Shown here piece by piece: positions 28,704-38,632 of a DNA stretch of 64,000 nt; within the stretch, counting starts at the first letter, position 1; every line of letters begins with the position of its first letter. Under the pieces are notes generated by a model. It was not told where the DNA came from. It did not search any database and worked only from the letters and a program-made list of their open reading frames with translations. The position numbers were made by a program, and so were the translations under genes. Source of the DNA: Asticcacaulis sp. AC466 (lineage in GTDB: Bacteria > Pseudomonadota > Alphaproteobacteria > Caulobacterales > Caulobacteraceae); the NCBI RefSeq assembly GCF_000495815.1, contig NZ_AWGE01000015.1:1-64000 (forward strand). Direction: 5' to 3'.

Positions 28704-31118
28704 TCAGTCCCGTTTCGCCTTCTTCTTTTTTACCGTCGTTTTCTTGTGTTCAGACGTGCGATGGCTTGTGGCGGATTTCTTTTTCGCCGCCGTTCCTTTT
28801 GTCTTGTGGGTTTTCGGTTCTGCCACTGCCTTTGCCGGCGATTGCGCCGTGGCACGCGGCTGAGCGGTGAGTTGCTGCGCCACCTGCGGATCGGTTGTCT
28901 GAGCCTTTTGGTAATCAAGGTAGTTGATCGGAGCGTCCGGTTGCTCGGTGTCGCTGAACTCAGCTCCGGTGAAGGGGCCAATCTGCCCGGGGCTGCCACG
29001 GGTGACATCCGCCATCGCGGTAAGGGCCGCCGTGCCGCCGTTGAGGCGGGCGCGGTAAACGCGCATGTTTTCCGTCACGCGCATCATATAGTTGCGCGTT
29101 TCGGTGAATGGGTGGCATTCGATAAATGACAGCGCGTCGGCGCCTTCGCCACGGGGGTCTCCGCAATCATTGACCCAGGTCTGCATTCGGCTGGGGCCGG
29201 CATTATAGCCGGCGGCGGCCATCACATAGGAGCCATCGAAGCGGTTGACCAGTTCCCCAAGGTGATAGGTCCCAAGCGTCATGTTGTAGTCAGGCTCATA
29301 CAGGCGCGACTCGCTATAGCCGAGATTCATGCGATTGGCGACGGCGCGGGCTGTCGACGGGATGAGCTGCATCATGCCGCGGGCATTGGCATGGGAGCGA
29401 ACGGCGGGGTCGAAGCTGGATTCCTGACGGGTGATAGCCAGGACAAACGCCTTTTCGGGTCCCGGGACATCGGGAACGGCGCGCACGGGATAGGCGCGTT
29501 CGGGCAGGTAGAAGCCACGTTGCATCGATACGCGCGCCACCTTCATGGCCATCAATTGCGAATCGTAAGACCCGACAAGATCGACCAGCAAGGCTTCTTC
29601 TTCGGCATTGGGCAAAATGTCGTCGAGGTGCAGAACGAGGGCGCGGAACAGGTCCAGCTCGCCCATTTGCCCAAGCATGCGGGCGGCCTTGATCATGTCG
29701 CGGCTTTCGAAGCGTTCCTTGTCGGCCCGTGAAGGCACCGGGTCCTTGCCAATGGTTATCGTTTTCTGGCCGGCTTTTTCGGCCGCCAGTTGACCGTAGA
29801 AGGCATAGATGTACTGCCCACCCTTGGCATAATAGCGTTGCGCGATCGCAGCGTCGGATTCCATTCCGTTCACCGCCGGATTGTTCCGCATTTCATATGC
29901 GCGTCCCAGCCAGTAATTGGCCCGGCCTTGCGTGATGGGAGAGGTGCCGGCCGTAGCCAGGCTTTGGAAATGGCTGATGGCGGCGTTGGCGTCATTGAGC
30001 TTGATCATCGCCACCCAGCCAGCGAAGAACTCGGCTTCGGCCTTGGCTTCCCCGGGTTCGAACCCACCGCCGTTCATGGCGTCGTAGGCGGCGCGGTAAT
30101 TGCGCGCCTTGAGAGCGGATTTGAAGTAGCTCCAGCGCAGCGAATAAAGCTGGCTTGCGGCGTCCGGGCTGGCAGAGGCGGGCGGCAGATCGGCCAGCAG
30201 CGGGAAGCCAAGCGCTTCCAGCCCCTTGCCCGACAAATATTTGGCGCGCGCGAAGGCCAGGACCTGATTGTGGGGATCGCTGGCCAGGGCCGCCTGATAT
30301 AACGAGTCCGCACTGGCTGCGCTGGTGCGCATGGCAATGACGGCATTGGCGATGTCGGCATCGTGCTGTCCGGCAAGGGCCGCGACGTCCCGGATGGCCT
30401 GCGAGGCGCCCGACTGGATATTGAGTTCCAAACAGATCAGGCGGGCCCTATGATCATCCTGGGTCAAATAGGTGCCGAAGGCCTGATAGAAGTTGGCCTG
30501 GGTCATGGCGTCGAACACCTTTGTGCGCCACCAGTTGCGGGCCAGGGCGCGTGCGTCCTCCGTGCGGGTCAGGTTGCCATAGGCGGTGATCAGGGCGGAT
30601 GCACCTTCCGTGCTTTGCGGCGGCGCGCCCTTGAACCAGTCGACGATCTGTTGCGGCGTCATACCTGAGGTCGTTATGAGTTTTTCGGCGGCGATTTGGC
30701 GTTTCTGTTCACGCGGCCATCCCCACAGGTCGCGCCGAGCGGCATCGAGCGCAGCAAAACCGTAGATGTTGCCGTCGTTATTGATGATCGTCCAGGTGAC
30801 GATCTTGCGCGCAATCGGACTGGACAATTGCGACGCCAGCGAATCGGCCTGGGTGAAGTTGCGCGCTTTTACCGCCGAAAGGGCCGACCGCAGGGTTTGC
30901 GAATCCGCCTCGGTCATGCCGGACGGTATATAGGGGCGGGCCGTATCCATCGGTGTGAAGACGGTGCCTTGCGGAATGCCGTTGACGTCGGGCGCCGGAT
31001 CGTCCTGCGCGGCCACGGGTTGAAGGGTACACAGGCTTATCAGGCTTACACCCGCGACCAGAGCGATTTTACGCAGTCGGACGAGATTAAAACGGTTCGG
31101 GCGGTCAGTTTGAGGCAT
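28704..31118 (-). CDS. Soluble lytic murein transglycosylase
   Basis: An 804-residue Slt70-like enzyme that cleaves peptidoglycan with 1,6-anhydro product formation. A signal peptide (KIALVAGVSLISLCTLQPVAAQ) is followed by a long alpha-superhelical region, then the catalytic domain: ALVLAITRQESSFDPAVRSHANARGMMQLIPSTA-type block with the catalytic glutamate in RQESSFDP, and later AAAGYNAGPSRMQTW. The C-terminus has an unusual long Lys/Thr-rich tail (KKKSATSHRTSEHKKTTVKK), perhaps for wall binding. ATG 31118 is preceded by AGGAAG. Confidence 0.93.
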   Translation of the reverse strand: MPQTDRPNRFNLVRLRKIALVAGVSLISLCTLQPVAAQDDPAPDVNGIPQGTVFTPMDTARPYIPSGMTEADSQTLRSALSAVKARNFTQADSLASQLSSPIARKIVTWTIINNDGNIYGFAALDAARRDLWGWPREQKRQIAAEKLITTSGMTPQQIVDWFKGAPPQSTEGASALITAYGNLTRTEDARALARNWWRTKVFDAMTQANFYQAFGTYLTQDDHRARLICLELNIQSGASQAIRDVAALAGQHDADIANAVIAMRTSAASADSLYQAALASDPHNQVLAFARAKYLSGKGLEALGFPLLADLPPASASPDAASQLYSLRWSYFKSALKARNYRAAYDAMNGGGFEPGEAKAEAEFFAGWVAMIKLNDANAAISHFQSLATAGTSPITQGRANYWLGRAYEMRNNPAVNGMESDAAIAQRYYAKGGQYIYAFYGQLAAEKAGQKTITIGKDPVPSRADKERFESRDMIKAARMLGQMGELDLFRALVLHLDDILPNAEEEALLVDLVGSYDSQLMAMKVARVSMQRGFYLPERAYPVRAVPDVPGPEKAFVLAITRQESSFDPAVRSHANARGMMQLIPSTARAVANRMNLGYSESRLYEPDYNMTLGTYHLGELVNRFDGSYVMAAAGYNAGPSRMQTWVNDCGDPRGEGADALSFIECHPFTETRNYMMRVTENMRVYRARLNGGTAALTAMADVTRGSPGQIGPFTGAEFSDTEQPDAPINYLDYQKAQTTDPQVAQQLTAQPRATAQSPAKAVAEPKTHKTKGTAAKKKSATSHRTSEHKKTTVKKKKAKRD

Positions 31119-31301
31119 GATCTTCCTGTGTCTGGCCAAAGGCATTTGTCAAAAAAAGTCAGGTACGGACTATAGGCGATAGTTTCTTTTTAGAAAGACA
31201 TTGCAGCGAAAGCTTTGCTTATCTATGGCTATTTTTTATATTCTCTGTGGGCAAAAACATGCCCCGATTGCAGCTTTTTCCGGCGTTAAAGGCCTACCTC
31301 C

Positions 31302-32210
31302 ATGACCCATTCCACCGACCTTCCCTTGTTTCGCGGCGTCATCACGGCTCTGGTAACGCCGTTCAAAGGCGGTGAGGTGGATTACGCGGCCTTCGAAGCC
31401 ATAATAGAGCATCAGATTGCTTCCGGCGTTCATGGCGTGGTGCCCGTCGGGACGACCGGCGAAACCTCGACTCTCAGCATGGAAGAGCATCGTAACGTCG
31501 TCGAATTATGCGTCAAAAAGGTGGCCGGTCGCATAAAGGTGATCGCTGGCGCGGGCTCTAATAATACGGCGGAAACCCTTGAACTGGCTCGCCACGCCAA
31601 GGCGGTCGGTGCGGATGCCGTGCTGGTGGTCGCGCCCTATTACAACAAGCCGTCGCAGGAAGGTTTGTATCAGCATTTCAAGGCATTGAACGACGCCGTT
31701 CAGATTCCCGTTTTGCTTTACAACGTGCCAGGTCGCACCGTTGTCGATATGAGCAATGAAACGATTGCGCGATTGGCGAAATTACCCAACATCGTCGGAA
31801 TCAAGGACGCGACCGGGGAAATCGAACGCTTGAGCCAGATGCGCCTCGAAATCGCCGGCAATTTCTCCTACATCTCGGGCGACGATCCAACCTTGTTGGG
31901 CTACATCGCGCATGGCGGTCATGGGGTTATTTCCGTGACCTCCAATGTCGCGCCGGCTCAGGTGGTCGCCATGTATGAAGCCGCCAATCAGGGCGCGTTC
32001 GACACCGCCCGTCAATGGCAGGATAAGCTGATCACCCTGCACAAGGTATTGTTCGCCGATTCGTCACCATCGCCGACCAAGTATGCCATGAGCCGCCTCG
32101 GACTGTGCACCGATGAGGTGCGTTTACCGATCGTCGCCTGTTCGCAAGCTGTGCGCCCCTTGGTTGATAAGGCCCTGACGCTGGCCGGACTGGAACTGGA
32201 ACAAGCCTGA
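31302..32210 (+). CDS. dapA: 4-hydroxy-tetrahydrodipicolinate synthase
   Basis: A 302-residue TIM-barrel aldolase of lysine and diaminopimelate synthesis. [17 protein letters not shown] is the substrate-binding block, [15 protein letters not shown] holds the catalytic tyrosine, and the Schiff-base lysine (about residue 168) is in [13 protein letters not shown]. It shares the TGATG overlap with smpB downstream. Divergent from slt, so both cell-wall genes share the 183-base upstream region. Confidence 0.97.
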   Translation: MTHSTDLPLFRGVITALVTPFKGGEVDYAAFEAIIEHQIASGVHGVVPVGTTGETSTLSMEEHRNVVELCVKKVAGRIKVIAGAGSNNTAETLELARHAKAVGADAVLVVAPYYNKPSQEGLYQHFKALNDAVQIPVLLYNVPGRTVVDMSNETIARLAKLPNIVGIKDATGEIERLSQMRLEIAGNFSYISGDDPTLLGYIAHGGHGVISVTSNVAPAQVVAMYEAANQGAFDTARQWQDKLITLHKVLFADSSPSPTKYAMSRLGLCTDEVRLPIVACSQAVRPLVDKALTLAGLELEQA

Positions 32211-32680
32211 TGGCAGAACTGACTACCAACAAGACGATTGCCGACAATCGCCGCGCACGTTTTGATTATTTTCTCGAGCAGAATACCGAGGCGGGTATTT
32301 CGCTGACCGGCACCGAGGTCAAGGCCTTGCGGTCCGGTCGCGCCAATATCGCCGAATCCTATGTCAGCATAGAAAATGGCGACGAACTGTGCCTGATCAA
32401 TGCGGATATCCCGCCCTACGGTCACGCCAACCGGTTCAATCACGAGCCCCGCCGTCCGCGCAAGCTGCTGCTTCACCGCAAGGAAATCAGCCGGTTCATG
32501 ATCGCCATTCAGCGCGAAGGCATGACGATCATACCGACGCGGCTTTATTTCAACGATAAGGGACGCGTGAAACTGGAAATTGCTCTGGCCAAGGGCAAGA
32601 AGAACCACGACAAGCGCGAAGCCACTGCCGAGCGCGATTGGGCGCGCGACAAGGCGCGCCTTATGCGTGACAAGGGCTGA
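32210..32680 (+). CDS. smpB: SsrA-binding protein SmpB
   Basis: A 156-residue tmRNA partner that rescues stalled ribosomes. Hallmarks are [31 protein letters not shown] at the N-terminus, then [23 protein letters not shown] and the C-terminal [20 protein letters not shown] with the basic tail that enters the decoding site. The ATG overlaps the dapA stop. The tmRNA gene itself was not found in the window. Confidence 0.98.
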   Translation: MAELTTNKTIADNRRARFDYFLEQNTEAGISLTGTEVKALRSGRANIAESYVSIENGDELCLINADIPPYGHANRFNHEPRRPRKLLLHRKEISRFMIAIQREGMTIIPTRLYFNDKGRVKLEIALAKGKKNHDKREATAERDWARDKARLMRDKG

Positions 32681-32695
32681 ATATGGCTAGGTCGT

Positions 32696-32722
32696 ATCCC
32701 GATGCGATGACATCGGATCGGG
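32696..32722. other. Inverted repeat after smpB
   Basis: TCCCGAT and ATCGGGA flank an inner CGATG/CATCG pairing in the 49-base gap between convergent smpB and the SDR gene. No T-run follows. It may act as a transcript-end hairpin or be a small dispersed repeat. Confidence 0.4.
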
Positions 32723-32729
32723 ATGCGAT

Positions 32730-33509
32730 CTAAAGTACGCCCGGATAGGCCCCGCCGTCGATCAGGAGGCTTTGGCCCGTAATGTAGCCCGCCTGGGCTG
32801 AGCACAAGAAGGCGCAGGCGGCACCAAATTCCGGTGGGGACCCGAACCGTTTTGCCGGAATTCGCGCTTGGCTGTCAGCGCGAACGACGCCTATATCCAC
32901 GCCCTGTTGTTCGGCCTTGGCCGCCAGGCCCGTAAGCTGACGATTGGTATCGAACGAACCGGGCAGCAGAAAATTGATCGTCACATTGGCGTGGGCCACT
33001 GACCGCGCGACGCCTGCCAGAAATCCGGTAAGCCCGATACGGGCACCGCTGGACAGGTCCAGCCCCGACAGTGGCATCTTGACAGAGGCGGAGGTAATAT
33101 TGACGATCCGGCCGAAGCGCCGCGAAACCATGCCGTCGATGACGCGCTGAACCAGTTCTATGGGGGTCACCATATTATTGGTGACTCCGTCGATCATAGC
33201 GGCGCGGTCGATTTGGCGGAAGTCGCGATAGGGCGGCCCGCCATTGTTGTTGACCAGAATATCGACCTGGGGCACGGCACTGATCAACGCATCCTGGGTT
33301 TCCGGCCGGGCAACATCGCCGGCTATGGCGATGATTTGGCCCCCTGTCTGTTCACGCAGTTCCGCAGCTACCGCATTCAGCTTTTCCGCGTCACGTCCAT
33401 TGATGACGACAACACAGCCCGCACGTGCCAACTCGGTGGCGCAGGCTCTGCCTAGCCCCTGGCTTGACGCGCAGACAACGGCATAGCGTCCCTTAATGCC
33501 CAGATCCAT
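32730..33509 (-). CDS. Atypical short-chain dehydrogenase/reductase, 259 aa
   Basis: A Rossmann-fold SDR: the cofactor site is AVVCASSQGLGRACATEL (TGxxxGxG-like but with CASSQGLG), then INGRDAEKL and DILVNNNGGPP. The usual catalytic YxxxK is missing: after ITSASVKMPLSGLDLSS, the position reads SSGAR instead of Y-x-x-x-K, although the serine (TSAS) remains. A C-terminal ITGQSLLIDGGAYPGVL matches the family. It may be a catalytically altered subgroup. It is last in an apparent NYN-VOC-SDR operon. Confidence 0.88.
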   Translation of the reverse strand: MDLGIKGRYAVVCASSQGLGRACATELARAGCVVVINGRDAEKLNAVAAELREQTGGQIIAIAGDVARPETQDALISAVPQVDILVNNNGGPPYRDFRQIDRAAMIDGVTNNMVTPIELVQRVIDGMVSRRFGRIVNITSASVKMPLSGLDLSSGARIGLTGFLAGVARSVAHANVTINFLLPGSFDTNRQLTGLAAKAEQQGVDIGVVRADSQARIPAKRFGSPPEFGAACAFLCSAQAGYITGQSLLIDGGAYPGVL

Positions 33510-33534
33510 TTATCATCCCTAGTCTATGAAATTT

Positions 33535-34011
33535 TTAGTGCTGCGACAGTGATAGCAGGTTGCCGTCTGGATCTTTGAACCATGCCACCTTGTCGCCTGA
33601 CGGTGCGGTCCACACGCCATGAGGCGTCTGTGCTGCGCCCAAGGCCTCGTAAAGTTCAAACGTAATACCGGCGGCTGTCAGGTTGAAGACCTTGTCGTCA
33701 ATATTGACGACCTGCCAGCCGAACACCGTATAGGGCGCGACAAACAGCTTTTCCGGGCGCGTGAGCCTTATCAGAGTGGAGCCCGACCGAAGCACAAGCG
33801 CGTAGTCATCCTGGCTGAATACCGTCAAGCCCAGCACGCCTTCGTAAAAGGCGCGCGCCTGTCCGAAATCGCTGACCGCTAGAAAGCCCATTGGCGTGCC
33901 ATCGCTGAGCGGCTTCGTTCCTGGCGTGACGTCCGCAGGTGTGGCTGACTTGTTAGGGGTAAGGTTCAAACCGAGCATGACGACGCCTCCGAATAATACC
34001 GCCGACAGCAT
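33535..34011 (-). CDS. VOC-family protein with N-terminal membrane anchor, 158 aa
   Basis: A single vicinal-oxygen-chelate (glyoxalase-fold) module: MGFLAVSDFGQARAFYEGVLGLTVFSQDDYALVLRSGSTLIRL, then the second half ending VAWFKDPDGNLLSLSQH. The first ~20 residues (LSAVLFGGVVMLGLNL) are hydrophobic, suggesting a signal anchor or an exported form, unusual for this fold. Metal ligands are only partly clear. It lies 25 bases before the SDR gene and 43 after the NYN gene on the same strand. Confidence 0.78.
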   Translation of the reverse strand: MLSAVLFGGVVMLGLNLTPNKSATPADVTPGTKPLSDGTPMGFLAVSDFGQARAFYEGVLGLTVFSQDDYALVLRSGSTLIRLTRPEKLFVAPYTVFGWQVVNIDDKVFNLTAAGITFELYEALGAAQTPHGVWTAPSGDKVAWFKDPDGNLLSLSQH

Positions 34012-34054
34012 GACGCCGCCGGCGATAAAAAATCAAATCGGAATGTGGAAAGCG

Positions 34055-34645
34055 TCAGACGGTTTCGTCGTATTCGTCTTCGGCGCCAAGGAATTTTGGC
34101 GGATTGGAATGGGCCTGACGCGGACGGCCGACAACCGTGGCCAGATCGGCCAGATCGACAAAGGTATCCGCCTGGCGGCGCAATTCGTCGGACGTCATGG
34201 GCGGTGACGATTTGACCGTCGAGACAACCGTGACACGCGCGCCCTTGCGCTGCACCGCTTCAAGCAGCCGGCGGAAGTCGCCATCGCCCGAGAAGAGGAC
34301 GAGATGATCAGCATGCTCGGCCATCTCCATCATATCGCAGGCGATTTCTATGTCCATGTCGCCGCGCCAGCGTTTGCGGCCTTGACTGTCGGTATATTCC
34401 TTGGCCGTCTTGGTGATAAGGGCGAAGCCGTTGTAATCCAACCAATCGACCAGGGGGCGGATCGGCGAATAGTCGTCGCCTTCGACAAGGGCGGTGTAAT
34501 AATAGGCCCGGATCAGAATGCCGCGCTTGCGGAATTCATCGAGCAGCTTGCGGTAATCGATGTCAAAATTCAACGCCTTGGCGGCGGAATAGAGGTTGGC
34601 ACCATCGATGAAAAGGGCGATACGGTCAGTTGGGTAAAAGCTCAT
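34055..34645 (-). CDS. LabA-like NYN-domain protein, 196 aa
   Basis: A NYN/PIN-like nuclease fold protein. IALFIDGANLYSAAKAL gives the first catalytic aspartate, KRWRGDMDIEIACDMMEMA the next acidic cluster, and HLVLFSGDGDFRRLLEAVQRKGARVTVV the last (SGDGDF). This is the LabA/DUF88 pattern, thought to act on RNA. A disordered tail follows (AHSNPPKFLGAEDEYDETV). It is divergent from folK with only 34 bases between starts. Confidence 0.92.
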   Translation of the reverse strand: MSFYPTDRIALFIDGANLYSAAKALNFDIDYRKLLDEFRKRGILIRAYYYTALVEGDDYSPIRPLVDWLDYNGFALITKTAKEYTDSQGRKRWRGDMDIEIACDMMEMAEHADHLVLFSGDGDFRRLLEAVQRKGARVTVVSTVKSSPPMTSDELRRQADTFVDLADLATVVGRPRQAHSNPPKFLGAEDEYDETV

Positions 34646-34679
34646 AGTTCAATCAATATCCTGAAAATAAATAGTCAAA

Positions 34680-35198
34680 ATGGCAGAAATAGATGATCCC
34701 GACGCGATCTTTATCGCCTACGGCTCAAACCTGTTATCAGGTCCGGAAACTGCATCGCAAGCTTTTGAGCGGGTTGTCAAGGATTTGCGCGATAGCGGAT
34801 TGCAGGTTACAAAAATTTCACGTCTGTGGTCGTCCATAGCGTGGCCAAATAATCAGGACCCGGCATATGTGAATGCTGTTTTGCAAATTAGAACTGACTT
34901 GCAACCTGATGAATTGTTACAATTATTACATAAATTAGAATATGCGCGCGGACGTGTTCGCGACGAAAAAAGAAACGCGCCGCGTGTACTCGATCTCGAC
35001 ATAGTTGCGTATGGGCGCCACGTTTTAGCTTCGGAAAACGGATTGAATTTGCCCCATCCCCGAGCGGCAGATCGCGCCTTTGTGATGGGGCCTCTTGCCG
35101 AAATTTCGCCCGGCTGGGTGCATCCGGTTCTAGGGCGGACAGCGCAAGACCTGTTGACGACGGCCACAGTCGGGCGCGACGCCTATCCGTTGGACTGA
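34680..35198 (+). CDS. folK: 2-amino-4-hydroxy-6-hydroxymethyldihydropteridine pyrophosphokinase
   Basis: A 172-residue HPPK of folate synthesis, transferring pyrophosphate from ATP to the pterin alcohol. IAYGSNLLSGPETA is the N-terminal motif, ISRLWSSIAWPNNQDPAYVNAVLQI the substrate-binding block, and APRVLDLDIVAYG holds the magnesium aspartates (DLD), followed by LPHPRAADRAFVM. Its last 16 bases overlap the 3' end of the convergent EamA gene. The 5' part of the gene is AT-richer than its surroundings. Confidence 0.95.
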   Translation: MAEIDDPDAIFIAYGSNLLSGPETASQAFERVVKDLRDSGLQVTKISRLWSSIAWPNNQDPAYVNAVLQIRTDLQPDELLQLLHKLEYARGRVRDEKRNAPRVLDLDIVAYGRHVLASENGLNLPHPRAADRAFVMGPLAEISPGWVHPVLGRTAQDLLTTATVGRDAYPLD

Positions 35199-36172
35199 GC
35201 CGCCTTCTTTTGCGTGGCGGCATACCTTTGGTCGATCCATACGTATAGAGCGACCCCGACAAGGACAAGTATAGTGCCCGCAACGTCGGCCAGGCTGATA
35301 TGCTGGTTAAGGATGAGAGCGCTCATGGCCAGGGTGAAGATCGGGTTGACGAAGCTGATGATCGCATTGGCCTGGGACGAGATGCGGCTGAGCGCGAAAT
35401 TGGTCAGGTAGCTCGGCAACACCGTGGCGCCGATCGCCAGGCCTATGACCAGTGCCAGCAACGGCGGCGTCAGGTGGATATCGCTGATGCGGTGGACGAT
35501 CAGAAAATGAATGCCGGTCGCGATCGCCGCGCCGCTCATGGCCCAGGACGTAAACAGCGACGGTCCCATGCGCTTTATCAGCGGCTTGGCCAGCAGCAGG
35601 TAAAGCGCGAAGGCGACGGATGAAACGGTGCACCACAGGGCGCCGGCCACGATCATCGAGCCGTAGGTGGTCAGGTCGGTGAAAAAGACGAGGGCGAGCC
35701 CGGCATAGCTGATGGCGAAGGCCGACACGGCCTTAAGGCGGAACGGCTGTTTGAAGAACAGGGCGCCGAACAGGATCACGAACAGGGGGTAGGTGAACAG
35801 GATCAGCCGTTCGAACTGTGGCGACAGCGTGGTCAGGCTTTCAAAATCGGTATAGCTGGCGACCCAGTAGCCGAGTGCGCCGACAAGCAGGGTGCGGATA
35901 TAGAGCCAGGGGGCCTGATCGATAGGTGGCAGGGTGTTGGTCCCCTTCGCGCGGGCGCGCAGGAAGGTCAGGATGCCGAAGACAACGAAGAAGGGGGTAG
36001 CGAAGGCCAGCCGCAGGGCAATGAGGGACGATGCGTCGATCTCTAGGTTATAAGCCAGCTTGATCCAGATGCCCTTGCTGGCGAACAGGAAGGCACCGAG
36101 CATGGCCAGTATATAGCCGCCCCAGGCCAGGAACCAGGCGGGCTGTTTGCTGTGGGCATCGCTAGTGGACAT
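35183..36172 (-). CDS. DMT-superfamily (EamA) transporter, 329 aa
   Basis: Ten hydrophobic segments arranged as two EamA repeats: GGYILAMLGAFLFASKGIWIKLAYN at the start, then FKSLTT-like loops and VLPSYLTNFALSRISSQANAIISFVNPIFTLAMSALILNQ near the end, the usual second-repeat signature. Members export amino acids or metabolites; the substrate is not predictable here. It converges on folK. Confidence 0.9.
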   Translation of the reverse strand: MSTSDAHSKQPAWFLAWGGYILAMLGAFLFASKGIWIKLAYNLEIDASSLIALRLAFATPFFVVFGILTFLRARAKGTNTLPPIDQAPWLYIRTLLVGALGYWVASYTDFESLTTLSPQFERLILFTYPLFVILFGALFFKQPFRLKAVSAFAISYAGLALVFFTDLTTYGSMIVAGALWCTVSSVAFALYLLLAKPLIKRMGPSLFTSWAMSGAAIATGIHFLIVHRISDIHLTPPLLALVIGLAIGATVLPSYLTNFALSRISSQANAIISFVNPIFTLAMSALILNQHISLADVAGTILVLVGVALYVWIDQRYAATQKKAAQSNG

Positions 36173-36352
36173 TCAAAGGAGCCTTGATCGGGCGCCTGTC
36201 GTTTATGCTGCGCCATTTGGAAAGGGCGCGGAGCGAAAACCGTCGCCTAAGATTTTTTGCGGATGCCAAGGCGCACGGTCTTGCACGTCCAGATAAGCTT
36301 GGACATGATGTCGATGTGCGTTAGCGCAAAAGTATTGGCGAATTGGGTAATC

Positions 36353-36868
36353 ATGGCGGCGGGCTTAGACAGTTTGAGGCATAAGCGCAACCGCAAAGCC
36401 GCCTTCCAGTTCTCACTTTGTGTTGCCGTCTGTTTGGTGGTTTGTGTACCGGCGTCGGCACAGCCGCTTCGTATCGCGGGAAAGGCCTTTGTGATCGATG
36501 GCGATACGGTGGTGATCAATCGCCGGCATATTCGCCTGTTCGGGATCGACGCGTTCGAACGCGATCAGACCTGCGGGCGCTTTCGCTGTGGCGCCGAAGC
36601 CCGGCGCGTGTTGCAGGCCTTGACGCAGGACCAGATCGTGTCCTGCGAACAGCAGGATATAGACCCCTACGGTCGAATGGTGGCGATTTGCCGGACCGCG
36701 GCCGGACTGGATATTGGTGGCGAAATGGTCCGGCGCGGGCTGGCCGTTGATTACCGCACCTTCAGCGACCGCTATATGGGCGAAGAAGCCGATGCCCGGG
36801 CGCATAGAAGGGGCGCCTGGGCATACGGCTTCCATAGTCCGTTACAGTATCGCCGCGAAACGCGTTAA
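36353..36868 (+). CDS. Secreted thermonuclease-family (SNase-like) protein
   Basis: A staphylococcal-nuclease-fold protein. After a basic start and a signal peptide ([20 protein letters not shown]) comes [26 protein letters not shown], containing the calcium aspartates, catalytic Arg (HIRLFG) and Glu (AFE). The second arginine region is [11 protein letters not shown]. Four cysteines suggest disulfides. ATG 36353 is chosen to place the signal peptide; in-frame starts at 36257 and 36305 are possible. Its end overlaps leuA by four bases. Confidence 0.82.
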   Translation: MAAGLDSLRHKRNRKAAFQFSLCVAVCLVVCVPASAQPLRIAGKAFVIDGDTVVINRRHIRLFGIDAFERDQTCGRFRCGAEARRVLQALTQDQIVSCEQQDIDPYGRMVAICRTAAGLDIGGEMVRRGLAVDYRTFSDRYMGEEADARAHRRGAWAYGFHSPLQYRRETR

Positions 36869-38547
36869 GCGACCTTGGTGATGGCGTTGGCCGCCGACAG
36901 AACGGCTTTTATGCTCGCCGTCGCCACGTCATGGTCGATGCCGACGCCGAAGACCGTCAAATCGCCAGCCTTGCATTCGACATAGGCGACCGCCTGGCTT
37001 TCGCTGCCGACCTGAAGCGCGTGCTCGGCGTAGTCGACGACTTCCAGACCCAGGTCATAGTGCGAGTTCAACCCGCGTACGGCGCTGGAAATCAGGCCGT
37101 TGCCGTGGCCGATGACCGATGTTTCGACGCCGTCCTTGATGATGCGGCCAACAAAGGTCCTTTGTGCGCCGGACCGAACAGGCCCCTTGTGGTCGTACTC
37201 GATCAGTTCATAGGCTTGCGGGCCGGTCAGGTGGTAAGCCGCCTGGAAGGCGTCCCAGAGTTCGCCGCCGCTGACTTCCTTGGCGGAGGCATCGGTGATG
37301 TCCTGAACCTTGCGGGAAAAATCTACTTGAAACCGGCGGGGTAGCTTCAGGCCATGATTTTGCTCAAGTATCCACGCTATCCCCCCCTTTCCCGACTGAG
37401 AATTGACGCGGATGACCGCTTCATAGCTTTCGCCCAGATCCGCCGGATCGATCGGCAGGTACGGCATTTCCCAGTATCCGTCATTGCGTTTTTCGTGGGC
37501 GGCGAAGCCCTTCTTGATCGCGTCCTGGTGCGATCCCGAAAAGGCGGTGAACACCAGCTCGCCGGCATAGGGATGACGCGGGTGGACGGGAATATTATTG
37601 CAGTGGACGACGGTGCCTACGACTTCGCGCATATTGGAGAAGTCGAGCTCAGGCGAAACCCCCTGGGTGTAGAGGTTGAGCGCCAGCGTAACCAGATCGA
37701 CATTGCCGGTCCGCTCGCCATTGCCGAACAGGCAGCCTTCGATGCGATCGGCGCCGGCCAGCAGCCCCAGTTCGGCCGCGGCGATACCGGTGCCGCGGTC
37801 ATTGTGCGGGTGCAGGCTGATAATGACGCTGTCGCGCTTGGAGACGTGACGGCAGAACCATTCGATCTGATCGGCATAGACGTGCGGCCCGGCCACTTCG
37901 ACCGTGGCCGGCAGGTTCAGGATCAGCGGGCTTTCCGGTGTCGGCTCGACGACCTTGATGACCGCTTCGCAGACTTCCAGCGCGAATTCCGGTTCCGTGG
38001 CGGTGAAGGTTTCGGGGCTGTATTCGAATCCCCACTGGGTCTGCGGCTGTTTGGCCGCTTCTTCGCGCAGCAGGCGCATGCCGTCGACCGACAGCTGGAT
38101 GACTTCCGCCTGACTGCGGTCGAAGACGACGCGGCGGAAGAGCGGGGAGGTGGCGTTGTACAGGTGGACAATGGCCTTCTTGGCGCCGCGCAAAGCCTCG
38201 AAGGTGCGCTTGATCAGGTCTTCGCGTGCCTGGACCAGGACCTGGATGGTGACATCGTCGGGTACCAGGTTTTCGTCGATCAGCTTGCGCACAAAGTCGA
38301 ATTCCGTCTGAGACGCGGACGGGAAGCCGACCTCAATTTCCTTCAGGCCGATTTTCACCAGAAGATTGAAGAACATCATCTTCTTCTCGACATCCATGGG
38401 ATCGGCGAGCGCCTGGTTGCCGTCGCGCAGATCGGTGGACAGCCAGCGCGGCGCCTTTGTGGTCGTTTTGGACGGCCAGGTGCGGTCGGACATGTCGATA
38501 CCCGGTTCGAACGGGCGGTATTTATTGGCGGGATTGGACAGCATCAT
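36865..38547 (-). CDS. leuA: 2-isopropylmalate synthase
   Basis: The 560-residue long-form LeuA, first committed enzyme of leucine synthesis, joining acetyl-CoA and 2-ketoisovalerate. [16 protein letters not shown] is the metal and substrate motif, and [42 protein letters not shown] the catalytic core. The C-terminal domain ([30 protein letters not shown]) is the leucine-feedback part. Two adjacent ATG codons start it. Upstream is a leader peptide gene rich in leucine, indicating attenuation control. Confidence 0.97.
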   Translation of the reverse strand: MMLSNPANKYRPFEPGIDMSDRTWPSKTTTKAPRWLSTDLRDGNQALADPMDVEKKMMFFNLLVKIGLKEIEVGFPSASQTEFDFVRKLIDENLVPDDVTIQVLVQAREDLIKRTFEALRGAKKAIVHLYNATSPLFRRVVFDRSQAEVIQLSVDGMRLLREEAAKQPQTQWGFEYSPETFTATEPEFALEVCEAVIKVVEPTPESPLILNLPATVEVAGPHVYADQIEWFCRHVSKRDSVIISLHPHNDRGTGIAAAELGLLAGADRIEGCLFGNGERTGNVDLVTLALNLYTQGVSPELDFSNMREVVGTVVHCNNIPVHPRHPYAGELVFTAFSGSHQDAIKKGFAAHEKRNDGYWEMPYLPIDPADLGESYEAVIRVNSQSGKGGIAWILEQNHGLKLPRRFQVDFSRKVQDITDASAKEVSGGELWDAFQAAYHLTGPQAYELIEYDHKGPVRSGAQRTFVGRIIKDGVETSVIGHGNGLISSAVRGLNSHYDLGLEVVDYAEHALQVGSESQAVAYVECKAGDLTVFGVGIDHDVATASIKAVLSAANAITKVA

Positions 38548-38604
38548 GGGTAGGAACCCTTACTTCGGAAATGATCGTATTTGGATGACGCGCGAAAAGT
38601 CTCC

Positions 38605-38632
38605 GCTCACAGGCTGGCGCGCGCCCGTGAGC
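38605..38632 (-). promoter_or_regulatory. Attenuator-type hairpin of the leuA leader
   Basis: GCTCACGGGC and GCCTGTGAGC (minus strand) form a 10-bp stem with one G-T wobble and an 8-base loop. It overlaps the end of the leader peptide gene and is followed by GGAGACTTTT. A competing stem, CGCGCC with GGCGCG around AGCTCACG, would break it. That two-state pairing is typical of attenuators, though the T-run is short. Confidence 0.5.
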
